Of a stretch of 64,000 nt of DNA, positions 9,016 through 18,496 are shown piece after piece; position 1 is the stretch's first letter, and each line of letters begins with the position of its first letter. Below the pieces are notes generated by a model. It was not told where the DNA came from. It saw nothing but the letters and a program-made list of their open reading frames with translations, and did no database searches. The DNA is from Caldibacillus thermoamylovorans (GTDB taxonomy: Bacteria > Bacillota > Bacilli > Bacillales > Caldibacillaceae), in NCBI RefSeq assembly GCF_000751775.1, contig NZ_CCRF01000061.1, forward strand, positions 124,001 through 188,000, read 5' to 3'. The position numbers and the translations under genes are program-made.

Positions 9016-9046
9016 AAAAAGACCCCATTCTTCCTGGAGTCTATCG
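9016..9046 (-). terminator. spoIVA terminator
   Basis: On the minus strand AGACTCC and GGGGTCT form a 7-bp stem with one G-T pair, followed by TTTTTT. It starts 3 nt after the spoIVA stop codon. Confidence 0.8.
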
Positions 9047-9049
9047 AAA

Positions 9050-10528
9050 CTATAAAATAATTGCAATCAATCCGCCTGATCCTTCATTGATGATTCGTTC
9101 CAACGTTTCTTTTAATTTATACCGGGCATTTTCAGGCATTAATGCAAGTTTTGCTTGAATTCCTTCTCGGACAATCGAATTCAAATTTCTACCAAAAATA
9201 TCTGAATTCCAGATTGATAAAGGATCATCCTCAAAATCTTGCATTAAGTAACGGACAAGCTCTTCACTTTGCTTTTCCGTCCCAATAATCGGAGCAAATT
9301 CACTCTCTACATCGACTTTTATCATATGAATGCTTGGTGCCACGGCTTTTAAACGGACACCGAATCTGGAGCCTTGGCGAATAATTTCCGGTTCATCCAA
9401 ACTCATATCCTCAATGGATGGTGCAGCGATCCCATATCCGGTTTGTTTCACCATTTTCAACGCATCGGCAATTTGATCATATTCCTTTTTCGCATGAGCA
9501 AAATCTTGCATTAATTCAAGAAGATGGTCTTTCCCGCGAATTTCAACGCCGACAATTTCTTTCAACACTTGATCATACAGTTCATCAGGTGCATGTAAAT
9601 CAATTTCCGCAATCCCTTGCCCCATTTCAATTCCGGCAAGTCCCGCCCGCTCAATAAAGTCAAATTCAGTAAATGATTGAACGACACGGTCCACATCTCT
9701 TAATCTCTTAATATCTTTCACCGTTTCTTTTACTGCCTCTTGATAACTTGTTCTTAACCAATGACCTTCTTTTAATACCATTACCCAACTCGGCAAGTTG
9801 ACATTGACTTCAAGAACAGGAAACTCGAATAATGTTTCTTTTAAAACATTATGAACATCTGCTTCCCGCATATTTTCCACACTCATGGCAAGCACAGGGA
9901 TATCATATTTTTCTTGAAGCTCCAGTCTTAATTGTTCCGTTTCAGGGAAATGAGGCTTTGTCGAGTTGATGATAATAATGAAGGGCTTTCCAACCTCTTT
10001 CAATTCTGTAACGACCCGTTCTTCTGCTTCAACATAATTATCCCGTGGAATTTCTCCGATTGTTCCGTCTGTCGTTATAACAACGCCGATTGTTGAATGC
10101 TCTTGAATAACTTTACGGGTACCAATTTCCGCCGCCTCATGAAATGGAATCGGTTCTTCATACCATGGTGTGTTGATCATTCTCGGGCCGTTTTCATCTT
10201 CATACCCTTTTGCTCCCGGTACGGTATAACCGACACAATCAACGAGGCGAACATTTACATCCAATCCCTCATCCACATGAACAGTCACCGCTTGATTCGG
10301 TACAAATTTCGGTTCAGTTGTCATAATTGTTTTACCAGCTGCACTTTGAGGGAGCTCATCTTGGGCCCGTGCCCGCTCTGCCTCATGTTCAATATTTGGT
10401 AAAACGACGAGTTCCATAAATTTTTTTATAAATGTGGATTTTCCTGTTCGAACGGCACCGACAACACCAATATAAATATCACCGCCAGTACGTTCGGCAA
10501 TGTCTTTAAAAATATCGAACTTTTCCAA
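9050..10528 (-). CDS. spoIVA: Stage IV sporulation protein A (SpoIVA)
   Basis: This 492-aa TRAFAC-class ATPase polymerises on the forespore outer membrane to form the coat basement layer. The Walker A GAVRTGKST is near residue 24, and KTIMTTEPKFVPN and VDCVGYTVPGAKGYEDENG follow in the ATPase domain. A middle domain and the highly conserved C-terminus ending GGLIAIIL complete it. The start is TTG at 10528, spaced correctly from GGGAGGGG, and the protein begins as in B. subtilis. Expression is expected in the mother cell (sigma E); I did not locate the promoter. Confidence 0.98.
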   Translation of the reverse strand: MEKFDIFKDIAERTGGDIYIGVVGAVRTGKSTFIKKFMELVVLPNIEHEAERARAQDELPQSAAGKTIMTTEPKFVPNQAVTVHVDEGLDVNVRLVDCVGYTVPGAKGYEDENGPRMINTPWYEEPIPFHEAAEIGTRKVIQEHSTIGVVITTDGTIGEIPRDNYVEAEERVVTELKEVGKPFIIIINSTKPHFPETEQLRLELQEKYDIPVLAMSVENMREADVHNVLKETLFEFPVLEVNVNLPSWVMVLKEGHWLRTSYQEAVKETVKDIKRLRDVDRVVQSFTEFDFIERAGLAGIEMGQGIAEIDLHAPDELYDQVLKEIVGVEIRGKDHLLELMQDFAHAKKEYDQIADALKMVKQTGYGIAAPSIEDMSLDEPEIIRQGSRFGVRLKAVAPSIHMIKVDVESEFAPIIGTEKQSEELVRYLMQDFEDDPLSIWNSDIFGRNLNSIVREGIQAKLALMPENARYKLKETLERIINEGSGGLIAIIL

Positions 10529-10678
10529 AAAATCCCCTCCCGTTCCTCGATTGCTGGGATATTTAATCCGGTTTTTACTCCTATGGACATTATATATTTA
10601 TGTTGTTGTCCACTTAACTTATGACTATTATTTTATTTGTTTTATATTTTTTACCCTCACTGCCTGCAAAAAATATAT

Positions 10679-10716
10679 AACCCCTCTCCTACAATATATT
10701 GTAAAAAAGAGGGGTT
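10679..10716 (-). terminator. yphF transcript terminator, possibly bidirectional
   Basis: AACCCCTC (10679-10686) pairs with GAGGGGTT (10709-10716), and an inner TACAATATATTGTA palindrome extends the fold. The minus strand continues ATATATTTTTT; the plus strand continues to CTGTTTTTTATA. The 303-bp gap between spoIVA and yphF holds this hairpin and otherwise nothing recognised. Confidence 0.7.
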
Positions 10717-10831
10717 ATTCCTGTTTTTTATACTTTTTGAAAGATTAACTTTTCAACAATGAAGTAAATTCCAAGGATAGCGAAAAATTTTTTGATAAAT
10801 GCATATAGGAGTCAGCACAACGTAAATCACT

Positions 10832-11545
10832 TCATTCCTTTTTCTCCATAAAAACCGGTTTCCCTTGTTCATCAATTGTATACGGAAGAGAATAGGCCGG
10901 TACAAAAATAGATTGCTCCGCCAACATTATTCGAATATCTTCACCCGGTTTTACTTTTGAAAGTTTACCTGTTTCCCATAGTTGGTAAAGGTCATTTGTA
11001 TAATCGACATAAAGCTCACCCTCACCGGACATAATCAAAGGCAAGTTCTTTCCGGTATAGGGACTTTCTATCATTGGATCTTCTTCAAATCCTAATTTCT
11101 TATAGTCTAAAGAAAATGCGTTTTTACCGATTACTTCTTTAAACGGAGGATATTCTTTAGATACTAAACGGTAATTTACCTCTCTAATTTTCTCAGCAAT
11201 TCGTAAATCAAAAATTTTGACGGTCGGGTTCGTTTCCGGATTCATAATAACGTACTGGAACACGCCACCATTTTCATAAGCATTTTTCGGGATTTCCGAT
11301 AAATATTGCGGGACAATCCGTTTGAAATCAACCAAATATTTCATAAACATGTCTGTTTCGTCATCTTTATTTTTTATCGGTAAAATTCCGTCATTATCTT
11401 GATAATAGTTATCTACCGCTTTTTGAACAGCTTCAACTTCCACTTCATTCGGTAAACGTTTTGCCTGATCGTCTTCCGGATATAAACACCCGCTGAGTAT
11501 AAAACAAATGCTCATAATCGTAAAAAGGAATATTGCTTTTTTCAC
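10832..11545 (-). CDS. yphF: YphF, putative lipoprotein
   Basis: This 237-aa protein begins with a lipoprotein signal (Lys-Lys, hydrophobic core, lipobox ILSGC with Cys at residue 20), so it should be anchored to the outer face of the membrane. The rest is a soluble domain with no motif I recognise. Length and position (yphF-yphE-gpsA-der) match B. subtilis YphF. The start is GTG 11545; its ribosome-binding site is weak because AACAGG abuts the codon, so the start is less certain. Function unknown. Confidence 0.8.
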   Translation of the reverse strand: MKKAIFLFTIMSICFILSGCLYPEDDQAKRLPNEVEVEAVQKAVDNYYQDNDGILPIKNKDDETDMFMKYLVDFKRIVPQYLSEIPKNAYENGGVFQYVIMNPETNPTVKIFDLRIAEKIREVNYRLVSKEYPPFKEVIGKNAFSLDYKKLGFEEDPMIESPYTGKNLPLIMSGEGELYVDYTNDLYQLWETGKLSKVKPGEDIRIMLAEQSIFVPAYSLPYTIDEQGKPVFMEKKE

Positions 11546-11629
11546 CCTGTTATTTCACATCCCCGCATGTCCAAATGGTTATTGTTTTATTCAGTTAACG
11601 ACAGTTAAAATAGGAATACTTGAAAAATT

Positions 11630-11833
11630 TCATTCAATCGTTGGACCGGAAAAAACGATAATAAAGATAATGATACCGGAGTAAATCATCAATCCGTATG
11701 CAACAAAGGCCGTCAGTATTCGTAAAAGTCTCATTTTCAATTTATAGCGGCTTAAATAAATGAGAACGATGGAAAGAAACATAAAACCCATAGCCGCAAA
11801 TGATATCCACATTTTTGTTAAGGCTAAAGACAA
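11630..11833 (-). CDS. yphE: YphE, small DUF2768-type membrane protein
   Basis: This protein of about 67 aa has two predicted transmembrane helices (about residues 6-27 and 38-61) joined by a basic loop (SRYKLKMRLLR). TTG 11833 is preferred because GGGGTG is 6 nt upstream; the in-frame GTG at 11842 would overlap its own site. It sits between gpsA and yphF as in B. subtilis. The family is a conserved, uncharacterised Bacillus membrane protein. Confidence 0.75.
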   Translation of the reverse strand: MSLALTKMWISFAAMGFMFLSIVLIYLSRYKLKMRLLRILTAFVAYGLMIYSGIIIFIIVFSGPTIE

Positions 11834-11948
11834 CCTGTTCACCCCTTTTTGAGTATTTCAATAATTATAAAGTGTTTTTCGTCATTCATTCTATCATAAT
11901 TTTAATAAACTGTATTGAAATATGTACATGCATCTCTGTTGTTAACGA

Positions 11949-12000
11949 ACAAAAAGAAAAAGCTGAATGAAGCGGAGGCGTACACTTCTTTCAGCTTATC
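11949..12000 (-). terminator. gpsA terminator
   Basis: On the minus strand AAGCTGAAAGAAG pairs with CTTCATTCAGCTT with one mismatch, followed by TTTCTTTTT. It lies about 120 nt after the gpsA stop. Confidence 0.75.
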
Positions 12001-12116
12001 AGACAATTAATACCCAACCCTCGTTAAAACACACCATATTCTATGCACAAATAAAATATTCTGTATCCTCGAAGGCCTATTTTCATTGAAATATTCCATC
12101 TTCGTAATCGTGAAGA

Positions 12117-13154
12117 TCATTCATTTTGTAAAATGTTGACTAAATCCTCCATCTCATGTGTCTTTTTTCTTGTCATTAATTCATCAACAGCTGCTTTCGG
12201 ATTTAAATTTTCAAACAGCACTTTATATAATATGATTGAAATTGGCATATTGACTTGATATTTTTCTGCCAATTGATAGGCTGCTTTTGTTGTGCGAACT
12301 CCTTCAACCGTTTGTCCCATGTTATGTAAAATCTCCTGCAAACTTTCTCCTTTACCTAATGCGTTTCCGGCTCGCCAGTTTCTCGAATGCACACTCGTAC
12401 ATGTTACAATTAAATCACCAATTCCGGTCAATCCGGAAAAAGTGAGCGGATTCGCCCCCATCTTTGTCCCAAGACGGGCAATTTCGGCAAGTCCTCTTGT
12501 CATTAATGCGGCTTTGGCATTATCCCCATAACCGAGTCCATCTGAAATACCTGCTGCAAGGGCAATAATATTTTTCAATGCCCCGCCGATTTCAACACCG
12601 ATTACATCCGGATTTGTATAGACCCGGAAATTCGTATTCATAAATAATTCTTGAACCATTTCAGCTGCTGCAAGATTTTCCGAAGCAACTGCAACCGTTG
12701 TCGGGTGGCGCAGACTTACTTCCTCAGCATGGGAAGGCCCGGACAGAACGACAATATCTTTCAATAGATATTCAGGAACTTCCTCTTTAATTATTTCGGA
12801 AACGCGCTTTAAAGAACCGGGTTCAATTCCTTTACATACATGAACGATCGTAACCGGATTCTTTATATAATTTAATAATTTTTTCATCACTTCCCGGACA
12901 GCTTTTGTAGGGACTGCGACAATAATGATTTCACAGTTTTTAATTGCTTCCTCTAAATCATGATAAGCAATTATCGTTTCCGGCAGTAAAATATCCGGTA
13001 AATAATTTTCATTCATTTTCGTTTGATTGATTTTTTCTGCTTGTTCCTTATGATAACTCCATAACCGTACATCATGCCCGTTGTCGGCAAGAACAAGGGA
13101 AAGTGCAGTTCCCCAGCTTCCGGCACCTAATACGGTTAACGTTTTATTCGTCAT
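12117..13154 (-). CDS. gpsA: NAD(P)H glycerol-3-phosphate dehydrogenase
   Basis: This 345-aa cytoplasmic enzyme reduces dihydroxyacetone phosphate to sn-glycerol 3-phosphate for phospholipid synthesis. The Rossmann motif [11 protein letters not shown] is at the N-terminus. [11 protein letters not shown] is near residue 140, [16 protein letters not shown] near 190 carries the catalytic Lys, and [12 protein letters not shown] is near 250. ATG 13154 is preferred over the upstream GTG because AAAGGAG is 8 nt away. It follows der by 13 nt, so the two are probably cotranscribed. Confidence 0.96.
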   Translation of the reverse strand: MTNKTLTVLGAGSWGTALSLVLADNGHDVRLWSYHKEQAEKINQTKMNENYLPDILLPETIIAYHDLEEAIKNCEIIIVAVPTKAVREVMKKLLNYIKNPVTIVHVCKGIEPGSLKRVSEIIKEEVPEYLLKDIVVLSGPSHAEEVSLRHPTTVAVASENLAAAEMVQELFMNTNFRVYTNPDVIGVEIGGALKNIIALAAGISDGLGYGDNAKAALMTRGLAEIARLGTKMGANPLTFSGLTGIGDLIVTCTSVHSRNWRAGNALGKGESLQEILHNMGQTVEGVRTTKAAYQLAEKYQVNMPISIILYKVLFENLNPKAAVDELMTRKKTHEMEDLVNILQNE

Positions 13155-13167
13155 TTTCTCCACTCCT

Positions 13168-14478
13168 TTATTTTCTAGCTCGCGGAATGATTCTAATCGG
13201 GGTTCCTAAAAATCCGAAAGCGTCCCGGATCCGATTTTCTAAAAAACGTTCATAGGAAAAATGCAGTAATTCCGGGTCATTTACAAACAAAACAAAAGTT
13301 GGAGGCTTTACGGATACTTGGGTTATATAATAGATTTTCAGCCGTTTCCCTTTGTCCGTTGGTGTCGGATTCATGGCAACCGCATCCATAATCACATCGT
13401 TTAACACATTCGTTTGTACTCTCAGTGAATGATTTTCACTGACGAGTTTAATCATCGGGATCAATGTATGTAACCTCTTTTTTGTTTTTGCGGAAACAAA
13501 AACGATCGGTGCATAATCAAGAAATAAAAATTGATTACGTATTTTCTTTTCAAATTCATTCATTGTTTTTTCATCTTTTTCAATGGCATCCCATTTATTA
13601 ACGACGATGATGACTCCGCGTCCGGCCTCGTGAGGTAACCCCGCAATCCGTTTATCTTGTTCAATAATTCCTTCTTCAGCATCGATAACAACAAGAACCA
13701 CATCAGAACGTTCAATTGCTCGTAACGCACGGAGGACCGAATATTTTTCCGTACTCTCATAAACTTTCCCTTTTTTACGAATTCCTGCCGTATCCATTAT
13801 GACATAGTTTTGCCCTTCATATGTATAAGGTGAATCGACCGCATCTCTTGTTGTCCCGGCAATATCACTGACAATTACCCGTTCTTCACCCAATATTGCA
13901 TTGACTAAAGAAGATTTACCGACATTTGGCCTGCCAATTAATGAAAATTTAATAACATCCTCGTCGTAATCCGCATCAGCTTTATTTGGAAAATGTTTCA
14001 CAACTTCATCGAGTAAATCACCAAGACCCAGACCATGACTTCCGGAAATCGGAAACGGGTCCCCGAATCCTAATGAGTAGAAATCATAAATTTGATCACG
14101 CATTTCCGGATTATCCACTTTATTGACCGCTAAAACAACCGGTTTCTTTGAACGGTATAATATTTTCGCCACCTCTTCATCAGTCGCCGTCACACCGTCT
14201 CTACCGCTTGTTATCATAATGATCACATCTGCTTCATCAATGGCAATTTGTGCCTGCCAGCGGATTTGTTCGAGGAACGGTTCGTCTCCGATATCAATTC
14301 CACCGGTGTCGATAATATTAAATTCAACATTTAACCATTCTCCTTTTCCGTAAATACGGTCTCTTGTCACACCGGGGACATCTTCCTCAATTGAAATACG
14401 TTCCCCGACGATTCTGTTAAATATTGTTGATTTACCGACATTTGGCCTGCCAACTATAGCTACTACTGGCATTGACAT
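13168..14478 (-). CDS. der: Ribosome-associated GTPase Der (EngA)
   Basis: This 436-aa essential 50S assembly GTPase has two tandem G domains: GRPNVGKST near residue 10 and GRPNVGKSS near 183. Each has a DTGG or DTAG switch and an NKxD motif (NKVDN, NKWDA). A C-terminal KH-like domain ends in [13 protein letters not shown] 14478 follows GAGGTG; an in-frame GTG three codons upstream is less well spaced. It precedes gpsA. Confidence 0.97.
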   Translation of the reverse strand: MSMPVVAIVGRPNVGKSTIFNRIVGERISIEEDVPGVTRDRIYGKGEWLNVEFNIIDTGGIDIGDEPFLEQIRWQAQIAIDEADVIIMITSGRDGVTATDEEVAKILYRSKKPVVLAVNKVDNPEMRDQIYDFYSLGFGDPFPISGSHGLGLGDLLDEVVKHFPNKADADYDEDVIKFSLIGRPNVGKSSLVNAILGEERVIVSDIAGTTRDAVDSPYTYEGQNYVIMDTAGIRKKGKVYESTEKYSVLRALRAIERSDVVLVVIDAEEGIIEQDKRIAGLPHEAGRGVIIVVNKWDAIEKDEKTMNEFEKKIRNQFLFLDYAPIVFVSAKTKKRLHTLIPMIKLVSENHSLRVQTNVLNDVIMDAVAMNPTPTDKGKRLKIYYITQVSVKPPTFVLFVNDPELLHFSYERFLENRIRDAFGFLGTPIRIIPRARK

Positions 14479-14631
14479 ATTCTTCACCTCTTCATCACTT
14501 CTTAAGATTCTTTCATGGCTATTTTAATGGAATGGCAAGTTTCAAGGATTTTCAATTAATTATCCCCTAGGCTAATATCTGATTGAAGCGAATCATCGCT
14601 TGCTATCCATCTATTTATATAAATGATAGAA

Positions 14632-14662
14632 AATAAACCCTTCTAGCCATAAAGAAGGGTTT
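14632..14662 (-). terminator. Terminator of the yphA / YIEGIA transcript
   Basis: AAACCCTTC and GAAGGGTTT form a 9-bp stem. On the minus strand it is followed by ATTTTCT, a short U-tract, about 90 nt after the last gene of the unit. Confidence 0.65.
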
Positions 14663-14747
14663 AATCCATCCGTCTTCCATTTACAAATTATCCGAAGAAA
14701 ATGTCCCAATATATTTTACCAAATTATAACTCATTTGCCAAATTGGA

Positions 14748-14945
14748 TTAATGTTTTACGATAATCATGATTTCATCAGTTATTTTATGGGCAATTCCAT
14801 CTAAAATCGGTTCTAAAACAGAGCATATTTTATACATTTCCTCTTGGTTATCACAATGGAATACAGCAATTCCACTCGGAGCTTTCTTTGGATTCGTCGT
14901 AATTATTGCAAGGATCATTTTTTCAATAGACATAACCAAATTCAT
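14748..14945 (-). CDS. Small capping-complex subunit for YIEGIA (CIEB-type)
   Basis: This 65-aa protein starts at ATG 14945, which overlaps the stop of the YIEGIA gene (ATGA), so translation is probably coupled. It is a compact alpha/beta sequence (MILAIITTNPKKAPSG, then an acidic helix and EIMIIVKH) with no membrane segment. NCBI-type annotation names this family the capping complex subunit for YIEGIA. The pairing fits, but the biochemical role is not established to my knowledge. An alternative ATG at 14933 would shorten it by four residues. Confidence 0.7.
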   Translation of the reverse strand: MNLVMSIEKMILAIITTNPKKAPSGIAVFHCDNQEEMYKICSVLEPILDGIAHKITDEIMIIVKH

Positions 14946-15823
14946 CCCTCTTTCGTATTTCTTTCTGTCGGCATTCTTATTGCATTTTCCAAAGTTGGTG
15001 TATTGCCGATAATTTCAAGGGCCCTTTGAATATCGCGATTTTGTGGTAAAACAAAAACGGCAACCCGTCCGTCTTCCAAATCCCGTTTTGCAAGCGGCAC
15101 AAGAGCCGGTGTACCCGAATCTCGATAAACACCTAAGGCTACTGAGACATCATGTAAAATGGCTTGTCGTTGCCCTAAATTGGCTATCGTCGAACGAGCA
15201 TCGAAGTTTTTCGGCTTCAAGATAAATCCCATGCCGTATTTTAATATTTCTTCCTGCCTTTGGGGAAGGCCGATATTCATAATATAAATATTATCGATAT
15301 AAAGTCCCTCATTAACAAAATGCGGTTTGACAAATTCAATATCAACAATATCTTTCAGTTTCCCGCCACCCATCAATTTTTTTGAAATAAGTATGCAAAT
15401 CAGCGCAGCAATCAGTCCCACAACAATATTAAACTCGATATAAACCAATGTTGTAATCATTGCCGTAAAGATAACTAAATAATTGCGGCTTTCAAAAGCA
15501 ACTGCGATTCCCTCGATATATGTGCTGCCACGGGAAACTAATTCATAAGAATCAAGCTGTGCTAACGTATTTCTTTCCATATTGCGAACTTCCCGAAATT
15601 GAGAAGCGGCAACCGTCAAAAACGTAATCGCGGTAATATTTTCTTCCATTAAAGCCGGGACTGCAACTGCTCCTAAAGCTGAGGCAATAAATCCTAGTGC
15701 TACATGGATAATTTTCCCGTGTAAATAAGTAGGATATTGCCGATAATCCGTACGTAACATTAATATACGATCAAACAGACCGCATGCCATTCCAAATAAT
15801 ACCGGATATACGTATTCACTCAT
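14942..15823 (-). CDS. YIEGIA-domain membrane protein
   Basis: This 293-aa protein has the eponymous YIEGIA motif near residue 100 followed by a hydrophobic block of two or three helices (about residues 110-150). An N-terminal hydrophobic stretch (YVYPVLFGMACGLFDRILM) and a soluble C-terminal half complete it. ATG 15823 is chosen because the protein then starts MSEYVYP behind AGAAGGAG with long spacing; upstream in-frame sequence overlaps yphA. It lies between yphA and its small partner and is restricted, as far as I know, to spore-forming Bacilli. Function unknown. Confidence 0.7.
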   Translation of the reverse strand: MSEYVYPVLFGMACGLFDRILMLRTDYRQYPTYLHGKIIHVALGFIASALGAVAVPALMEENITAITFLTVAASQFREVRNMERNTLAQLDSYELVSRGSTYIEGIAVAFESRNYLVIFTAMITTLVYIEFNIVVGLIAALICILISKKLMGGGKLKDIVDIEFVKPHFVNEGLYIDNIYIMNIGLPQRQEEILKYGMGFILKPKNFDARSTIANLGQRQAILHDVSVALGVYRDSGTPALVPLAKRDLEDGRVAVFVLPQNRDIQRALEIIGNTPTLENAIRMPTERNTKEG

Positions 15824-15824
15824 A

Positions 15825-16427
15825 TTACAATTGCTTCTCCTTCTTTTGCTGAAAGTTTTTATGTTCAAAAGTCGTTTGTAAATATTCAAAGCCGGACCAG
15901 ATCGTTATAAAAACACAAGTCAAGGCCAAACCATCCAGAAAAGCGAAACTGCCAATCGGAAAATCAATGGAGAAATTTTTTAAAATGATCGCATAAAGGA
16001 TATCTCCTTGAATAAGTCCAATAATAGCTGAAAAAACTCTTGCCTTATATTCTTTAAAAAGTAAAACAGCTAAACAAGCGCCAAGAAAACTAAGCAATAT
16101 TTGCTGATCAATAAATATCCACACCGGATCATATAAAGACATGAGATAAAAAACAGCTGTTGCACTCGATACAATAAAAATCCCGATGGTACAATATAGA
16201 AGTTTCCAAAAGGGTAATTTTATAAATGTAAAAAAAGATATGAATAATAAAAATAAAGTTGCTAACGATATATCAAGTCCGAGAAACCGAATCTTAAAAA
16301 CAGACAAAATGATTGCTACAAGAAGGCATGCAGCTATTGGAAATCGATAGGGATTTGTTTTTTCCATAATAAATGTAGAATAAATCCATCCCGCCCAAGC
16401 AAGTCCGAAGAAAACAAAACCTGTCAT
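15825..16427 (-). CDS. yphA: YphA, polytopic membrane protein
   Basis: This 200-aa protein has about six hydrophobic helices and a basic, Gln/Lys-rich C-terminus (FEHKNFQQKKEKQL). The SLYDPVWIFIDQQ segment and overall spacing resemble B. subtilis YphA. The start ATG follows GGAGGGAG. It heads a three-gene unit with the YIEGIA pair and ends only a few bases before the next start. No catalytic motif is visible and the function is unknown. Confidence 0.75.
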   Translation of the reverse strand: MTGFVFFGLAWAGWIYSTFIMEKTNPYRFPIAACLLVAIILSVFKIRFLGLDISLATLFLLFISFFTFIKLPFWKLLYCTIGIFIVSSATAVFYLMSLYDPVWIFIDQQILLSFLGACLAVLLFKEYKARVFSAIIGLIQGDILYAIILKNFSIDFPIGSFAFLDGLALTCVFITIWSGFEYLQTTFEHKNFQQKKEKQL

Positions 16428-16588
16428 ATACTCCCTCCTATCTTTTCCATTATGAGCAAAATTATGTATTTTAAAACGTAACGATACTTTGAATCCACTA
16501 AAAAGGGCAAAATTATCCTTGAGAGTCTTACAAATATAAACGATGAGAAAGAAGAGAAGTTAGGCTATTTCGTAGTAAGATGGTGAGG

Positions 16589-16622
16589 CATGATTTTGGC
16601 AGCCAGGCTCGTTTCTTTTACC
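16589..16622. repeat. Short dispersed repeat R3, copy 1
   Basis: ATGATTTTGGCAGCCAGGCT followed by CGTTTCTTTTACC resembles 59389-59420 (ATGATTTTCGTCGCCAGGTT, GGTTTCTTATAC), with about 26 of 33 positions identical by eye. This copy abuts the R2 hairpin at 16628. Confidence 0.5.
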
Positions 16623-16627
16623 AAGAC

Positions 16628-16668
16628 ATAAAGAAAACTCGGCGAGAGGAATGCCGAGTTTTCTTTAT
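16628..16668 (-). terminator. ypfD terminator, R2 family hairpin
   Basis: ATAAAGAAAACTCGGC (16628-16643) is a perfect 16-nt inverted repeat with GCCGAGTTTTCTTTAT (16653-16668). It starts just after the ypfD stop and would act in both directions. The stem is shared with hairpins behind cheR, pdp and deoB. Confidence 0.85.
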
Positions 16669-16673
16669 TTAAC

Positions 16674-17819
16674 TCACAGTTTTAATTTTTTCAATTGGTC
16701 ACCGATCATATCACCTAATTGGAAACCTCTTTCTTCTTGTGGGAGTTCCACATCTTCTTTTACTTCCGGTTTTTCTAACTCCTTCATCGAAAGGGAAAGA
16801 CGATTTTCAGCTTCATTGACACTCAAAACTTTTACAGTTACTGTTTGCCCTTCCTTCAACACTTCATGCGGTGTTCCTATATGTTTTTGTGAAATTTGTG
16901 AAATATGGACAAGACCTTCTACGCCAGGCAGTACTTCAACAAAGGCACCAAAGGAAACAAGCCGTTTTACCGTTCCTTCTACAACAGAACCGACAGGAAG
17001 TTTTTCACTTACTCCTTCCCATGGACCCGGTAATGTATCTTTAATTGATAGGGATACTCGTTCTTTCTCCGGATCAACAGCAAGGATTTTCACTTTCACT
17101 TGGTCACCTACATGAACAACCTCTGAAGGATGATTTACATGTTGATGAGAAAGCTGGGAAATATGAACTAAACCGTCGATACCACCGATATTAACGAATG
17201 CACCAAAGTCGGTAACTCGTTCGACCGTACCTTCGATCACCTCTCCCTCTTTCAAATTTGCCAATACTTCTTGCTTTTTCTGTTCATTTTGTTCCTTGAC
17301 AACATCACGATGAGATAAGATTAACCGATTTTTTTCTTTATCTAATTCAACGATTTTAAATGTCATTGTTTGCCCTTTATAAATTGAAAGGTCTTCTACA
17401 AAGTGATCATCAACGAGTGAAGCCGGGACAAAACCACGGACACCGACATCAATAACAAGACCACCTTTTACGACATCACTTACTGTTGCTTCAATATATT
17501 CGCCATTTGCACTTTTTTCACTTAAACTTTCCCACGCTTTTTCAGCATCGACGCGCCGTTTTGATAATATAAGTGCTTCATCTTCCACTTTTGTAACGAC
17601 TAAAGTTAATTCATCTCCCAGTTGAGCGGCGTCTTCAGCCTTTTCTATATGAAGGGCACTCAATTCGCTAATCGGAATAATTCCATCCAATTTACTGTTA
17701 GGAATATTGACGATTACTTGCTTGTCTTCCACTTTCGTCACCTGACCGGTAACATAATCTCCCACTGAAAAACTTTGAACCTCTATCTCATTCATCGTTT
17801 CGTTTATATTTTCAGTCAT
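16674..17819 (-). CDS. ypfD: YpfD, ribosomal protein S1 homolog with four S1 domains
   Basis: This 381-aa RNA-binding protein has four S1/OB repeats at about residues 17-88, 100-172, 188-258 and 272-344. The last two carry the typical GxVxxxxxFGAFVxxxxGxxGLVHISQ pattern. Like other Firmicute members it is shorter than E. coli S1 (six repeats) and is not a stable ribosome subunit in B. subtilis. ATG follows AAGGAGGAG. It is upstream of cmk-plsC in genome order but transcribed as a separate unit with its own terminator. Confidence 0.93.
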   Translation of the reverse strand: MTENINETMNEIEVQSFSVGDYVTGQVTKVEDKQVIVNIPNSKLDGIIPISELSALHIEKAEDAAQLGDELTLVVTKVEDEALILSKRRVDAEKAWESLSEKSANGEYIEATVSDVVKGGLVIDVGVRGFVPASLVDDHFVEDLSIYKGQTMTFKIVELDKEKNRLILSHRDVVKEQNEQKKQEVLANLKEGEVIEGTVERVTDFGAFVNIGGIDGLVHISQLSHQHVNHPSEVVHVGDQVKVKILAVDPEKERVSLSIKDTLPGPWEGVSEKLPVGSVVEGTVKRLVSFGAFVEVLPGVEGLVHISQISQKHIGTPHEVLKEGQTVTVKVLSVNEAENRLSLSMKELEKPEVKEDVELPQEERGFQLGDMIGDQLKKLKL

Positions 17820-17913
17820 ATGTACTCCTCCTTAACTTGACACCAATGTTTATTATAAAGGAAAATAATTACCTTTACTTAACTTCTAATAAAAATTCCT
17901 ATTTGTCAACACA

Positions 17914-18495
17914 TTATTTATATTGTAACAAAATTTCTTTAATATGAGTCATAATTAATTCCGTTGCTTCTTCAGCTGAAGTTTTTTTATTTCGTAATTC
18001 ATCAAAAGGAATCGGCTTTCCATAAACTACTTTTGTTTTTCGAAAAGGTTTATAAGTTCCGATAATAGCACAAGGAATTACATAAGCATCCGATTTCAAT
18101 GCAAAAAAACCAACCCCGGACATTCCTTTTCCAAGTTCACCTGTTTTACTTCTGGTCCCTTCAGGAAAAACTCCCAACACCTTTCCTTCCCTTAATGTTT
18201 CCAAACCTTTGCGAAGTGCTTCCCGATCGGCTTTACCCCGCTTAACGGGAAAAGCATGGCAAAGTCGGATAATTTTATTTAATACCGGAATATTGAACAA
18301 CTCTTCTTTTGCCATGAAAATAACCGGTCTTTTCATGGTAATTCCGACAACCGGGGGATCGAGATTGTTAATATGGTTCGAACATAAAACGATTCCCCCT
18401 TTTTTCGGGATGTTTTCCAATCCAATTGTTTCGATTCGGAATAATGGGGTAAGAATGATTTTTACAATAATACGTGCAAATTTGTAGAAAAACAT
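17914..18495 (-). CDS. plsC: 1-acyl-sn-glycerol-3-phosphate acyltransferase
   Basis: This 193-aa membrane-associated enzyme acylates lysophosphatidate to phosphatidate. The catalytic NHxxxxD box (SNHINNLDP) is near residue 43 and the substrate-binding FPEGTRSKTG near 112. An N-terminal amphipathic or hydrophobic helix anchors it. ATG 18495 follows the cmk stop by one base with GAAAGGATGG spanning the end of cmk, so the two are translationally close. The cmk-plsC linkage is typical for Bacilli. Confidence 0.92.
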   Translation of the reverse strand: MFFYKFARIIVKIILTPLFRIETIGLENIPKKGGIVLCSNHINNLDPPVVGITMKRPVIFMAKEELFNIPVLNKIIRLCHAFPVKRGKADREALRKGLETLREGKVLGVFPEGTRSKTGELGKGMSGVGFFALKSDAYVIPCAIIGTYKPFRKTKVVYGKPIPFDELRNKKTSAEEATELIMTHIKEILLQYK

Positions 18496-18496
18496 A

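Noticed and set aside
8766-9158. Plus-strand frame of 130 codons between hbs and spoIVA
   Set aside because: Runs across the spoIVA terminator into its 3' end, lacks a ribosome-binding site and has no recognisable domain.
16651-17115. Plus-strand Ser/Thr/Pro-rich frame of 154 codons
   Set aside because: Exact antisense of the S1-repeat gene ypfD; composition results from reverse reading of its codons.
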